From Pelomonas sp963422775 (lineage in GTDB: Bacteria > Pseudomonadota > Gammaproteobacteria > Burkholderiales > Burkholderiaceae_C), in assembly GCA_963422775.4 (NCBI GenBank), contig CAUJSJ030000039.1, positions 1 to 64,000 of the forward strand: a DNA stretch of 64,000 nt, read 5' to 3'. The notes beneath the pieces were generated by a model that did no database searches, had not been told where the DNA came from, and saw only the letters and a program-made list of their open reading frames with translations. A program made the position numbers and the translations under genes. This document shows positions 43,209 to 52,265 of this stretch, one piece after another (the stretch's first letter is position 1; each line of letters opens with the position of its first letter).

Positions 43209-44365
43209 AGATTCTCTACCACCATCGAACGGCCTCCCGCGATGGGCAATCTACGCATATCACCGAGATGATTCTCGCGATGCGCAGCAATGGCCACCAG
43301 GTGATCGAAAGTGCGCCCGCAGTGGGCGAATACCGAGCGGGCGGCGGCAGTCCTGGCTGGGTGGGGCGCATGAAGGCCTGGTTACCCAAGTCGCTCTATG
43401 AACTCGCGGAAATTGCCTATTCATTGGTGGCCCTGCGACGACTTGCCGGAGTCATTCGGCAGGAGCGGCCGGCTTGCATTTACGAGCGATATAACCTGTA
43501 TCTCTTTGCGGGTGTTTGGGCTCGCAAAATATTTGGCTTGCCGCTGGTGCTGGAGGTAAATGCGCCGATGGCCCTGGAGCGCCGCCAATACGGCGGGCTG
43601 ATGTGGCCGCGCCTGGCTGACTGGGCGGAAAAATATGTCTGGATGCGCGCCGATTTGATACTGCCTGTCACTCAAGTGCTGGCAGATTACATGATCAATA
43701 TTGGTATAAACGCCGCCAAAATACGCGTCATTCCCAACGCCATCAACCAAGAGCACTACGTCAATCTGCCTACTGCGCCGCAAGCCAAGGCCGAACTTGG
43801 ACTGGATGGCCGTCTCGTGATCGGCTTTACCGGTTTTGTCCGCGAGTGGGATCGGTTGGAGCGCATTCTTGAATGGATGGCCACGCGGCTGAATCGGTAT
43901 CCACTTCACCTGTTGGTCATTGGCGATGGTCCTTCCAGGGCCAGCATAGAACGTGTGGCGGCTTCGTGCGGCATCACTGATCGCCTGTCATTTACCGGCG
44001 CCGTTGCAAGGGAGCGGGTGCCGGCCTTGTCCATGGCATTCGATATTGCATTGCAAACAGCGTTGGTGCCTTATGCCTCACCGTTGTGTCTCTTTGAATA
44101 CCTTGCGCTTGGCAAAGCCATCGTCGCGCCGGATCAGCCGAATCATCATGAAATATTGACCGATGGTCAGGACGCAATTCTTTACGGGCCCAACGACGAC
44201 ATGGGTATCGAAAAGGCGCTTGATACCCTCTGTGCTGACGTCGAACTGCGGCAGCGGTTGGCGGGGGCGGCAGCCGAAGTGATCATTCGCAAGCAACTGA
44301 CCTGGCGAGCGCACGCCGCTCGCATCGTGGTTGAGATGAATGGGCTGACGGCCCAGCGGGCTTGA
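43205..44365 (+). CDS. glycosyltransferase, GT4-like
   Basis: A 386-residue GT-B glycosyltransferase starting MKILYHHRTASRDGQSTHIT. The C-terminal domain shows GLDGRLVIGFTGFVREWDRL and a CLFEYLALGKAIVAP donor-site block. The codon pattern is less GC-rich than in neighbouring genes (for example AAAATATTTGG near 43528), which hints that this gene or the next two were acquired separately. Acceptor and sugar unknown. ATG 43205 overlaps the stop of the amidotransferase gene. Confidence 0.85.
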   Translation: MKILYHHRTASRDGQSTHITEMILAMRSNGHQVIESAPAVGEYRAGGGSPGWVGRMKAWLPKSLYELAEIAYSLVALRRLAGVIRQERPACIYERYNLYLFAGVWARKIFGLPLVLEVNAPMALERRQYGGLMWPRLADWAEKYVWMRADLILPVTQVLADYMINIGINAAKIRVIPNAINQEHYVNLPTAPQAKAELGLDGRLVIGFTGFVREWDRLERILEWMATRLNRYPLHLLVIGDGPSRASIERVAASCGITDRLSFTGAVARERVPALSMAFDIALQTALVPYASPLCLFEYLALGKAIVAPDQPNHHEILTDGQDAILYGPNDDMGIEKALDTLCADVELRQRLAGAAAEVIIRKQLTWRAHAARIVVEMNGLTAQRA

Positions 44366-44369
44366 GCAT

Positions 44370-45578
44370 ATGTCCGAGAAGCCACTGAGGATATTGACGT
44401 TCTCCACGCTGTATCCGAGCAGCAATCGCCCGGGGCACGGTATATTCGTGGAAACCCGACTGCGTGAATTGCTGAGCAGCGGCAAGGTAGAGGCAAAAGT
44501 CGTGGCGCCGGTGCCCTGGTTTCCCTCTGATAATCCCCGCTGGGGCGAGTATTCACGGATGGCGGCAGTGCCTCGGCAAGAGGTTTGGAACGGCGTTGAA
44601 GTGCATCACCCGCGCTATGTGCTGTTGCCCAAGATTGGCATGACGTCGGCGCCGTTGATGATGGCGCTGGGCGCGCGTCGCTGTATCGCGCGTCTGATTG
44701 AAGAGGGTTTCGACTTCGATGTTATCGACGCACATTACTATTACCCTGATGGTGTCGCTGCGGCATTGCTTGCGCGGTGGTTCAAGAAGCCCTTCACGGT
44801 GACGGCTCGCGGTACGGACCTGAATCTGATACCCATGTATTCATTGCCGCGAAAGATGATGCAATGGACGGCGGCGCGCGCTTCGGTATCGATTGGCGTG
44901 TGTCAGGCGCTGGTGGATGTCCTTCGCACGTGGCAGGTGCCGGGCGACCGTCTGGCCGTCCTGCGAAATGGGGTTGACCTGCAGCGATTCCGACCGCTGG
45001 ATCAGGAAGAATGCCGTCGGGAACTCAATCTGAGCGGCTCCCCCTTGCTCTTGTCGGTCGGTTACCTGATCGAGCGCAAGGGCCACCATATTGCAATCAA
45101 GGCGCTCGCAAATCTGCGCTCGCAATATCCCGATGCACGCCTGGTTATCGTTGGCGATGGCAGCGAGCGTGTGGCTCTTGAAGCTCTGGCGCACGAATTG
45201 CAGGTATCGGATCGCGTGACCTTTGCAGGAGCAAGGCCGAATGCCGAATTGATCAAGTGGTACAGCGCTGCAGATGTCCTGATTCTGGCCTCGAGCCGTG
45301 AGGGGTGGGCCAACGTGCTGCTGGAAGCGATGGCTTGCGGCACGCCCGTGGTTGCATCGAATATCTGGGGTACACCTGAAGTGGTTCAGGATGGGCGGGT
45401 TGGGGAACTGGTCGAAGGGCGTGAGCCAGCCGCATTTGCGACTGCCATCGCGACCTTGCTGATGCGCGGCAGCAGTCGTTCTGAAATCAGGGCCTATGCG
45501 GAGGAGTTCAGCTGGCAGGCAACGACCGACGGGCAGTTGCAGCTCTTCGGGAATATCGCCGGAAGCTCGTCGAGGTAG
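44370..45578 (+). CDS. glycosyltransferase, GT4-like
   Basis: A 402-residue GT-B enzyme with LRILTFSTLYPSSNRPGHGI at the N-terminus and the acceptor segment VTARGTDLNLIPMYSLPRKM. The donor site is LILASSREGWANVLLEAMAC (E-x7-E). This resembles the teichuronic-acid-type (TuaC) GT4 enzymes associated with exosortase loci. It follows the previous gene by four bases and precedes the ligase gene by five, so the three genes form one block. Confidence 0.85.
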   Translation: MSEKPLRILTFSTLYPSSNRPGHGIFVETRLRELLSSGKVEAKVVAPVPWFPSDNPRWGEYSRMAAVPRQEVWNGVEVHHPRYVLLPKIGMTSAPLMMALGARRCIARLIEEGFDFDVIDAHYYYPDGVAAALLARWFKKPFTVTARGTDLNLIPMYSLPRKMMQWTAARASVSIGVCQALVDVLRTWQVPGDRLAVLRNGVDLQRFRPLDQEECRRELNLSGSPLLLSVGYLIERKGHHIAIKALANLRSQYPDARLVIVGDGSERVALEALAHELQVSDRVTFAGARPNAELIKWYSAADVLILASSREGWANVLLEAMACGTPVVASNIWGTPEVVQDGRVGELVEGREPAAFATAIATLLMRGSSRSEIRAYAEEFSWQATTDGQLQLFGNIAGSSSR

Positions 45579-45583
45579 TTGCA

Positions 45584-46900
45584 ATGCGTGACGTAGTATT
45601 GGCGCTTTCCCTGCTCTGGTTTGTGCTTGTTGCGTGGCGCAAGCCATGGATCGGCATCATCGGGTGGACTTGGGTCAGCATCATGAATCCCCATGCCTTG
45701 AGCTGGACTCTGGCCAATATGCCGATTGCCGCTGCGGTAGGTGGGAGTACGCTGGTCGGATTGTTCCTCGGCCAAGGTAAGAAAAACTACTTTCTGTGCC
45801 GAGAAAATGTGGTGCTGATACTCTTCATGATATGGATGACGATAGGGTTGCCCTCTTCGTTTATCTATGATGAGAGTTTCATATTGTGGTCTCGAGTCAT
45901 GAAAATTGACTTGATGATCTTGGTTGCCATGGTATTGCTGCATACCAAAAGGCATATCATTCTGCTGGTCTGGATCCTGGTTTTTTCCATCGGATTCTTT
46001 GGCGTCAAGGGTGGGGTGTTCACCATGGCGACAGGTGGCAGTTACCGTGTCTGGGGGCCTGAGAACACGTATATCGGCGGCAACAACGAGGTTGCTCTTG
46101 CCATCGTGATGACGATCCCACTCATGTGGTTTCTTCAACAGCAACTCCAGGCGAAATGGGCCAAGGTGCTGATGACGATCTGCATGGTTCTGATGGCTGC
46201 ATCTGCGCTGGGCAGTCATTCGCGGGGAGCGCTTCTGGCCATCGGCGCCATGGCTCTCGTGCTCTGGTGGCGTGGGAAGGGCAACAAGATCGGCATGGCC
46301 ATCGGCATGATCGTCGTTGGCGCGGCCCTGCTGTCCCTCATGCCGGCCGAATGGTGGGAGCGCATGAACACGATCAAGACCTATGACCAAGACACCTCGG
46401 CCATGGGGCGTATTAATGCGTGGTGGATGGCGTGGAATCTCGCCAAGGCCAACTTCTTCGGTGGGGGCTTCATGATCTGGACAGGGAGCATCTTCGCCAT
46501 CTATGCGCCCGATCCCCTCGACCCTCATGCCGCGCACAGCATCTATTTCATGGTGCTCGGCGAGCTGGGTTTCATTGGCTTGTTTCTCTTCGTGCTCATG
46601 TTCTATTTCGTATGGAACACGGCGGGAAGATTGCGAACGCAGGCGGCCGGGCGACCAGAAACACAATGGCTGTCCGATCTCGGCGGCATGCTGCAGGTCA
46701 GCCTGGTGGGATATGCGGTCGGTGGAGCGTTCTTGAGCCTGTCGTATTGGGATTTTCCGTACAACCTGATGGTGCTTGCCGTCATCGGGCGCCGTTGGCT
46801 GGAGAGCAAAGCCTGGCTGACCGAGAAGCCGGAACCTTTGATCGTGCTGCCCGCCTTCATGGATGGATGGTTCAAATCCAACAGATCGCGGTCGGCATGA
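45584..46900 (+). CDS. putative O-glycosylation ligase, exosortase A-associated (Wzy/WaaL-like)
   Basis: A 438-residue polytopic membrane protein with about 10-12 helices and the O-antigen-ligase/polymerase signature. The large periplasmic loop is near residues 260-320, with NAWWMAWNLAKANFFGGGFM and HAAHSIYFMVLGELGFIGLF, where the conserved His lies. It matches the exosortase A-associated O-ligase family. It may attach the glycan to a protein or polymerise repeat units; sequence cannot decide. The deacetylase gene overlaps its 3' end by 4 bases. Confidence 0.88.
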   Translation: MRDVVLALSLLWFVLVAWRKPWIGIIGWTWVSIMNPHALSWTLANMPIAAAVGGSTLVGLFLGQGKKNYFLCRENVVLILFMIWMTIGLPSSFIYDESFILWSRVMKIDLMILVAMVLLHTKRHIILLVWILVFSIGFFGVKGGVFTMATGGSYRVWGPENTYIGGNNEVALAIVMTIPLMWFLQQQLQAKWAKVLMTICMVLMAASALGSHSRGALLAIGAMALVLWWRGKGNKIGMAIGMIVVGAALLSLMPAEWWERMNTIKTYDQDTSAMGRINAWWMAWNLAKANFFGGGFMIWTGSIFAIYAPDPLDPHAAHSIYFMVLGELGFIGLFLFVLMFYFVWNTAGRLRTQAAGRPETQWLSDLGGMLQVSLVGYAVGGAFLSLSYWDFPYNLMVLAVIGRRWLESKAWLTEKPEPLIVLPAFMDGWFKSNRSRSA

Positions 46901-47856
46901 AGGCCTTGTTTGGTTGCCTGTCACCTGCGGGGCCCCGCGCTCGGCTGAATGTCCTCATTTTTCATCGGGTGCTGGCGCAGCCCGATCCCCTGTTCCCGGG
47001 CGAGGTCGATGCAGCGCGCTTTGACCAGATGCTGGGTTGGCTAGCCCGCTGGTTCAATGTGCTGCCGCTGGACGCCGCCGTGGATCGGCTGCGAGACGGG
47101 ACCCTACCCGCCCGCGCTGCCGCATTGACCTTTGATGATGGCTATGCCGACAACCATGACGTCGCGCTGCCACTGTTGCAACACCATGGCCTGCCCTGCA
47201 GCTTCTTCATCGCCACCGGCTTCCTCGATGGCGGCCGCATGTGGAACGACACCTTGATCGAATCGGTCCGACGCAGCGCCCTGAGCCATCTCGACCTTCG
47301 AGGACTTGCCGATGCATCCGGCAAGGATCTGGGGCGGCATGCGATGGTTGACGTGCCGAGCCGGCGTGCGGCGCTGGGCAACCTCATCGAGCGCGTCAAG
47401 TATTTGGCGCCCGAGCAACGCCAAGTCTGCGTGGATGCCATTGCGAAGCGCGCGGAAGTGACGCCGCCCGACGACCTGATGATGCGCAGCGAGGACGTTC
47501 GCAGTCTGCGCCGTGCTGGCATGCAGATCGGTGCCCACACGGTCAGCCACCCCATCCTCGCGAGTCTGGATGCGCAGCAGGCATCCGACGAGATCGCGCG
47601 CAGCCGCGATGCCCTGGAGGCTTTGCTCGGCGAGCGGGTGGGCCTGTTCGCCTATCCGAACGGCAAGCCGGGTACGGATTACCTTCCGGCTGTTCATCCC
47701 GGGCTGGTGCGCGAACTTGGCTTCGATGCCGCCGTGTCGACCCGCTGGGCTGCAGCAAGGCTTGGTGAAGACCTTTTCCAGATCCCTCGTTTCACGCCCT
47801 GGGATCGTGGCCGATTGAAATTCGGCGTGCGCCTGGCGCGCAATCTGGCGAATTGA
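46897..47856 (+). CDS. polysaccharide deacetylase family protein
   Basis: A second NodB-type deacetylase (319 residues) with the metal Asp motif TFDDGYADNHD and the His-x3-His-like GAHTVSHP. ILIFHRVLA-type text at the N-terminus and FAYPNGKPGTDY near the end are typical of the exosortase-associated deacetylases (XrtA-linked group). ATG 46897 was chosen because it overlaps the ligase stop (ATGA) and gives a normal length. It probably tailors the same polysaccharide as the enzyme at 33740. Confidence 0.87.
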   Translation: MKALFGCLSPAGPRARLNVLIFHRVLAQPDPLFPGEVDAARFDQMLGWLARWFNVLPLDAAVDRLRDGTLPARAAALTFDDGYADNHDVALPLLQHHGLPCSFFIATGFLDGGRMWNDTLIESVRRSALSHLDLRGLADASGKDLGRHAMVDVPSRRAALGNLIERVKYLAPEQRQVCVDAIAKRAEVTPPDDLMMRSEDVRSLRRAGMQIGAHTVSHPILASLDAQQASDEIARSRDALEALLGERVGLFAYPNGKPGTDYLPAVHPGLVRELGFDAAVSTRWAAARLGEDLFQIPRFTPWDRGRLKFGVRLARNLAN

Positions 47857-48756
47857 TGCGTCAGGTTCTTTTCATCGCCTATCTGTTCCCACCGATTGCC
47901 AATTCCGGCACACGGCGCAGCTTGGCTTTCGCCAATACCCTGCCCGACGCCAGCTGGCAGCCGATCGTGCTGGGTTGGGAGCCAGATCTCAAGATCGAGC
48001 CGGACCCAGGAATGCTGGCTGAACTCAAGCCCCTCACCTGCGTGGAGCGCGTGCCGCTGTTGTCACGCGTTCGTGCACGGCGCTGGGCCGGATGGCTCCG
48101 CACAGGCTGGCGTCAGCGCGTCGTCGAAGGGCGGCTTGGCGGCTGCGCGAGCGCGATGTGGTGCCCGACGAAGCCACGGACTGGTTCAAGCCTGCGGCCG
48201 ACCGCGCATCGGGGTTGCATGCACGCGAAGGCTTCGACGTCATCTACGCCAGCGGCTGGCCCGGACTTCCCTTTTTGATCGCCCGCGAGGTTTCTCTTCT
48301 CACCGGCAAGCCTTACGTATTGGACTATCGCGACCAATGGGCGCCGAGTGGCGACATGGCCTGGGAACACGCCACGCCGGAACAACTGCGTGACAACCCC
48401 GCCCTGGAGCGGCTCGCTGCCAAAGACGCCGCAGCCGTCATCACGGTCACTCGGGCATTGGTGAACAGCGTGGGCCGCGACTGCGGGCGCGACGACCTGC
48501 ACCTGATCACGAACAGTTTCGAGCCGGCGGACTTCGCGGGTGACGTTGCGCCCCTCGCGGGCGGCTTCCTGCGAGTCGCTTACACGGGCGCCTGGCGGCC
48601 TGGCTATGGGCTGCAATACCTGTACGCTGCGATCGCATTGCTCAAGAGCCAGGGGTATCCAGAACTTGCACGGCTGCGCGTGCAGGCGGCCGGCTTTGCA
48701 CCCGGGCCTGCCGCCCGAGGCGGGCTTGACTGAATGGATCAGCGAGATGGGGCCGA
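47853..48756 (+). pseudogene. glycosyltransferase remnant, two frameshifts and lost 3' end
   Basis: The N-terminus MRQVLFIAYLFPPIANSGT starts a GT-B enzyme in one frame. After about 48138 the continuation (RLRERDVVPDEATDWFKPAA ... FDVIYASGWPGLPFLIARE ... LDYRDQWAPSGDM) is in another frame. After about 48705 a third segment (GLPPEAGLTEWISEMG) continues the same protein in the first frame. Reading then stops making sense at about 48756, where flippase sequence begins. Both frame changes sit at GGCC-type sites (a missing C near 48139, an extra G at 48704-48706). Roughly 300 of about 400 residues remain, and the donor-binding end is gone. Confidence 0.75.
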
Positions 48757-49490
48757 TGCGACTTGATGGGTGCTGTGCGCAACGTGGCCTATCCGGCCTA
48801 TGCCAAGGCGGTGCGAGAGCGGCAAGAGATGGAGCCGCTGTACGTCGTCAGCGTCACCTACGTCTGTGTCGTCGCCTGTCCGTTCTACGGTTTCATCTCG
48901 CCTTGTGGGCTCGGGACGTTGCAGTTGCTGTTCGGTCCGCAATGGGATGCTGCGGCGCCGCTCGTGCTGCTCTTCTGCCTTGCCGGCGCATTGGCTGCGG
49001 CGAGCAGCTTGATTGGCAACCTCATGGTCACCATGGGCCGCATGGACTTGCTGACACGCATGGAAATCGTCTTCCAGCCCGCGCGCGCGGCCCTCGTCGT
49101 TGCGGCCGCCGTGTACTGGCGCGAGCCCTGGGCTTGTGCAGTTGCTGCCGTGCTTGCCATGCTGCTGCAATTGCCGCTGGTCTACTCGGGCAAGGCCAAA
49201 TTCCCGCCCGATGACTGGCGGACGCTGCGACGCCACCTTGGGCGCAGCATGGCGGTGGCGGTGCTGGCACTGACATTGCCTGCGCTGATTTTGTGGTTGC
49301 ACCCGCGCGAAGCCGGCCAGCTCATGCCCATTCCCTGGTTCATGCTGGCCATCGTCTGCTGCTGCGTCTCATGGTTGCTTGCGCTGAGCTGGTGTCGCCT
49401 CCCGCTGGCCGCCGACCCAGCTTTCGCAACCCTGACGCGCATCTGGCGCCGGAGTGCCGACAATGGCCCCAGAACGGATCACTCTAGTGA
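48757..49490 (+). pseudogene. oligosaccharide flippase (Wzx-like) 3' remnant
   Basis: About 245 residues from DLMGAVRNVAYPAYAKAV onward, with six to seven membrane helices. They align with the second half of the intact flippase encoded at 59052-60506 (both contain VAYPAYAKA and L..LFGPQWDA.APL). The first half is missing; the sequence before 48757 belongs to a glycosyltransferase. The frame runs on past the likely end into the next gene (stop at 49629), which overlaps it. This looks like the scar of a deletion that removed the end of one gene and the start of the other. Confidence 0.75.
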
Positions 49491-49495
49491 ATCGC

Positions 49496-50566
49496 ATGCA
49501 ACAGCAACGTCCTCCCGTCACCGGCCGTCTCGTCCGCTTCGCGCTGATCGGTTGTGGCCGCATCGCCCAGAACCACATGGAGGCGATCAAGAAGCACGCA
49601 GAGCGCGCCGAACTGGTGGCCGTCTGTGACACCGACCCCGCGGCACTGGCGGCTGCCGTCGCCAAGACGGGCGCGCGCGGCTTTGCCAGCCTCACCGAGC
49701 TGCTCGGCGCCAAGGCCGACCTGGGCATCGACTGCGTCGGGCTCACCACCCCCAGTGGCCTGCACCCGCGCCAGGCCATCGAAGTCGCCGCTGCCGGCAT
49801 CGACGTGATGACTGAGAAGCCCATGGCCACGCGCTGGCAGGACGGCTTGGCCATGGTCAAGGCCTGCGACGCCGCGGGCGTGCACCTGTTCGTCGTCAAG
49901 CAGAACCGACGCAACCCGACGCTGCAGTTGCTCAAGCGTGCCGTTTCGGAGAACCGCTTCGGGCGCCTGTACAACATCGCCGTCAACGTGTTCTGGACCC
50001 GACCGCAGAGCTATTACGACAGCGCGGAATGGCGCGGCACCTGGGAGTTCGACGGCGGCGCCTTCATGAACCAGGCCAGCCATTACATCGACCTGCTGGA
50101 CTGGATTTGCGGCCCCGTTGAAAGCGTCATGGCCTACACCGGCACGCTGGCCCGCAACATCGAGGTCGAGGACAGCGGCGCGGCGGCGCTGAAATGGCGC
50201 AATGGCGCCATGGGAACCGTCAATGTCAGCATGCTGACCTACCCCAAGAACCTCGAAGGCTCGATCACCATCCTGGGCGAGAAGGGCTCGGCGCGAGTGG
50301 GCGGCCTGGCCGTCAACGAGATCCAACACTGGGACTTCGAGGCGCCGCACGAGATGGACGCCCTCATCAAGGACGCCAGCTACCAGACCACCTCGGTCTA
50401 CGGCTTCGGCCACCCGCTGTACTACGACAACGTCATCAAGACCCTGCGTGGTGAGGCGAATCCCGAGACCGATGGCCGCGAGGGTCTCAAGTCCCTGGAA
50501 CTGCTGATCGCCCTGTACATGAGCGCCCGCGATGGGCGCCGCATCAATCTCCCGCTGAGCTACTGA
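49496..50566 (+). CDS. wbpB: Gfo/Idh/MocA oxidoreductase, WbpB/WlbA-type
   Basis: An NAD-dependent dehydrogenase of 356 residues that oxidises C3 of UDP-GlcNAc-uronic acid (UDP-GlcNAcA), the second step of the WbpA-B-E-D pathway. The Rossmann motif is ALIGCGRIAQNH, with EKPMA as the conserved Lys-Pro motif and VVKQNRRNP in the catalytic domain. I chose ATG 49496, which puts the Rossmann strand at about residue 14; a longer frame begins at 49454. wbpD and wbpE follow directly. Closest remembered relatives are WlbA and WbpB. Confidence 0.9.
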   Translation: MQQQRPPVTGRLVRFALIGCGRIAQNHMEAIKKHAERAELVAVCDTDPAALAAAVAKTGARGFASLTELLGAKADLGIDCVGLTTPSGLHPRQAIEVAAAGIDVMTEKPMATRWQDGLAMVKACDAAGVHLFVVKQNRRNPTLQLLKRAVSENRFGRLYNIAVNVFWTRPQSYYDSAEWRGTWEFDGGAFMNQASHYIDLLDWICGPVESVMAYTGTLARNIEVEDSGAAALKWRNGAMGTVNVSMLTYPKNLEGSITILGEKGSARVGGLAVNEIQHWDFEAPHEMDALIKDASYQTTSVYGFGHPLYYDNVIKTLRGEANPETDGREGLKSLELLIALYMSARDGRRINLPLSY

Positions 50567-50567
50567 G

Positions 50568-51158
50568 ATGCCGACCACCATCCATCCCTCGGCCATCGTC
50601 GACGACGGCGCCCAACTCGGCGCGGATTGCCGCGTCTGGCACTTTGTCCACATCAGTGCCGGCGCCCGCATTGGCGGCAAATGCTCGTTCGGCCAGAACG
50701 TCTACGTCGGCAATGACGTGCTCATCGGTGACAACGTCAAGATCCAGAACAACGTCTCCGTCTATGACGCCGTGACGCTGGAAGACGATGTCTTCTGCGG
50801 CCCCAGCATGGTGTTCACCAACGTCTACAACCCGCGCTCGGCCGTCACGCGCAAGGACGAGTACCGCCGCACCCTCGTGAAGCAGGGGGCAACGCTGGGC
50901 GCCAACAGCACCATCGTCTGCGGCGCCACCATCGGCCGTTACGCCTTCATCGGTGCCGGCGCCGTCATCAACCGCGACGTGCCCGATTTCGCGCTGATGG
51001 TCGGCGTGCCGGCCAAGCAGATCGGTTGGATGAGTCGCTTCGGCGAGCGCCTCGAACTGCCCGCGACGAGTGCGCAGCCTGTCGAAGCCACCTGTCCCCA
51101 CACCGGCGACCGCTACCTGCTGAGCGGCCAGCAACTGCAACTCATCGAGAAGAGCTGA
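50568..51158 (+). CDS. wbpD: N-acetyltransferase, WbpD/WlbB-type (left-handed beta-helix)
   Basis: A 196-residue hexapeptide-repeat acyltransferase that N-acetylates the 3-amino group of UDP-2-acetamido-3-amino-glucuronic acid. Repeats such as IGGKCSFGQNVYVGNDVLIG and TLGANSTIVCGATIGRYAFI form the beta-helix, and a short C-terminal segment follows. It begins one base after the wbpB-like stop and overlaps the aminotransferase start (TGATG). With wbpB and wbpE it is a compact pathway block. Confidence 0.92.
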   Translation: MPTTIHPSAIVDDGAQLGADCRVWHFVHISAGARIGGKCSFGQNVYVGNDVLIGDNVKIQNNVSVYDAVTLEDDVFCGPSMVFTNVYNPRSAVTRKDEYRRTLVKQGATLGANSTIVCGATIGRYAFIGAGAVINRDVPDFALMVGVPAKQIGWMSRFGERLELPATSAQPVEATCPHTGDRYLLSGQQLQLIEKS

Positions 51159-52255
51159 TGGACTTCATTGACCTCAAGAGCCAGTACGCCGCGCTGCGCG
51201 ACAACATCAACGCCCGCATCCAGACCGTGCTGGACCACGGCCAGTACATCCTCGGCCCCGAGGTCAAGGAGATGGAGGCCGCGCTGACCGCCTATACCGG
51301 CGCCAGGCACTGCATCAGCGTGGCCAGCGGTACCGAGGCGCTGCTGATCTGCCTGATGGCTCTGGACCTGCAGCCGGGCGACGAAGTCATCACCAGCCCC
51401 TTCACCTTCGCGGCCACCGCCGAGATGATCGTGCTGGCCGGTGGGGTGCCCGTCTTCGTCGACATCGAGCCCGACACGGCGAACATCGACGTGAACCTGA
51501 TCGAAGACGCGATAACACCGCGCACCAAGGCCATCATGCCGGTCAGCCTTTACGGCCAGGTGGCCGACATGGACGCCATCAACGTCATCGCCCAGCGCCA
51601 CGGCCTGGCCGTCATCGAGGACGCCGCACAAAGCTTCGGCGCGAGTTACCGCGGCAACAAGAGCTGCAACACCTCCACCTTCGGCTGCACCAGCTTCTTC
51701 CCGAGCAAGCCGCTGGGCTGCTATGGCGATGGCGGCGCCATCTTCACGAATGACGACGCGCTCGCGCAAGCCTGCCGTGAGATCCGCGTGCACGGCCAGA
51801 GCCAGCGCTACCTGCATACCCGGGTGGGCGTGGGCGGTCGCATGGACACGCTGCAATGCGCCGTCGTGCTCGGCAAATTGGACCGCTTCGAGTGGGAGAT
51901 CCGCCGCCGGCTGGAACTCGGCGACGCCTACAAACGCAAGCTCCGGGCCGCCATCCCGTCGTTGCAGCTGCTCGAAGTGCGGCCCGACCGCGACTGCGTC
52001 TGGGCGCAGTACACAGTCTTCGTCGACAACCGCGAAGCAGTGCAGGCCAGCCTCAAGGCTGCCAGCGTGCCCACGGCCGTGCACTACCCGCGCGCGCTGC
52101 ACCACCAGCCCGCCTACGCCAAGTACGCCAAGGCCGACGCCTGCCCCAAAGCCGTCAGCGCCGCGGCGCGTGTGATGAGCCTGCCAATGAGCGCCGACCT
52201 CACCGAGGAGCAGCAAGACCGGGTGGTGGCCGCGCTGGCCCAGGCGCTGGGCTGA
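51158..52255 (+). CDS. wbpE: PLP-dependent aminotransferase, WbpE/WlbC-type
   Basis: A DegT/DnrJ/EryC1/StrS-family aminotransferase of about 365 residues that turns the 3-keto sugar into the 3-amino sugar. The N-terminus is MDFIDLKSQYAALRDNINAR; SGTEALLICLMALDLQPGDE lies in the cofactor-binding region; the PLP lysine lies in FFPSKPLGCYGDGG. The ATG at 51158 overlaps the wbpD-like stop. It completes UDP-GlcNAc(3NAc)A synthesis if the WbpA-type gene at 38567 is functional. No WbpI-type 2-epimerase is present in the window. Confidence 0.92.
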   Translation: MDFIDLKSQYAALRDNINARIQTVLDHGQYILGPEVKEMEAALTAYTGARHCISVASGTEALLICLMALDLQPGDEVITSPFTFAATAEMIVLAGGVPVFVDIEPDTANIDVNLIEDAITPRTKAIMPVSLYGQVADMDAINVIAQRHGLAVIEDAAQSFGASYRGNKSCNTSTFGCTSFFPSKPLGCYGDGGAIFTNDDALAQACREIRVHGQSQRYLHTRVGVGGRMDTLQCAVVLGKLDRFEWEIRRRLELGDAYKRKLRAAIPSLQLLEVRPDRDCVWAQYTVFVDNREAVQASLKAASVPTAVHYPRALHHQPAYAKYAKADACPKAVSAAARVMSLPMSADLTEEQQDRVVAALAQALG

Positions 52256-52265
52256 TCTCCGGCGG

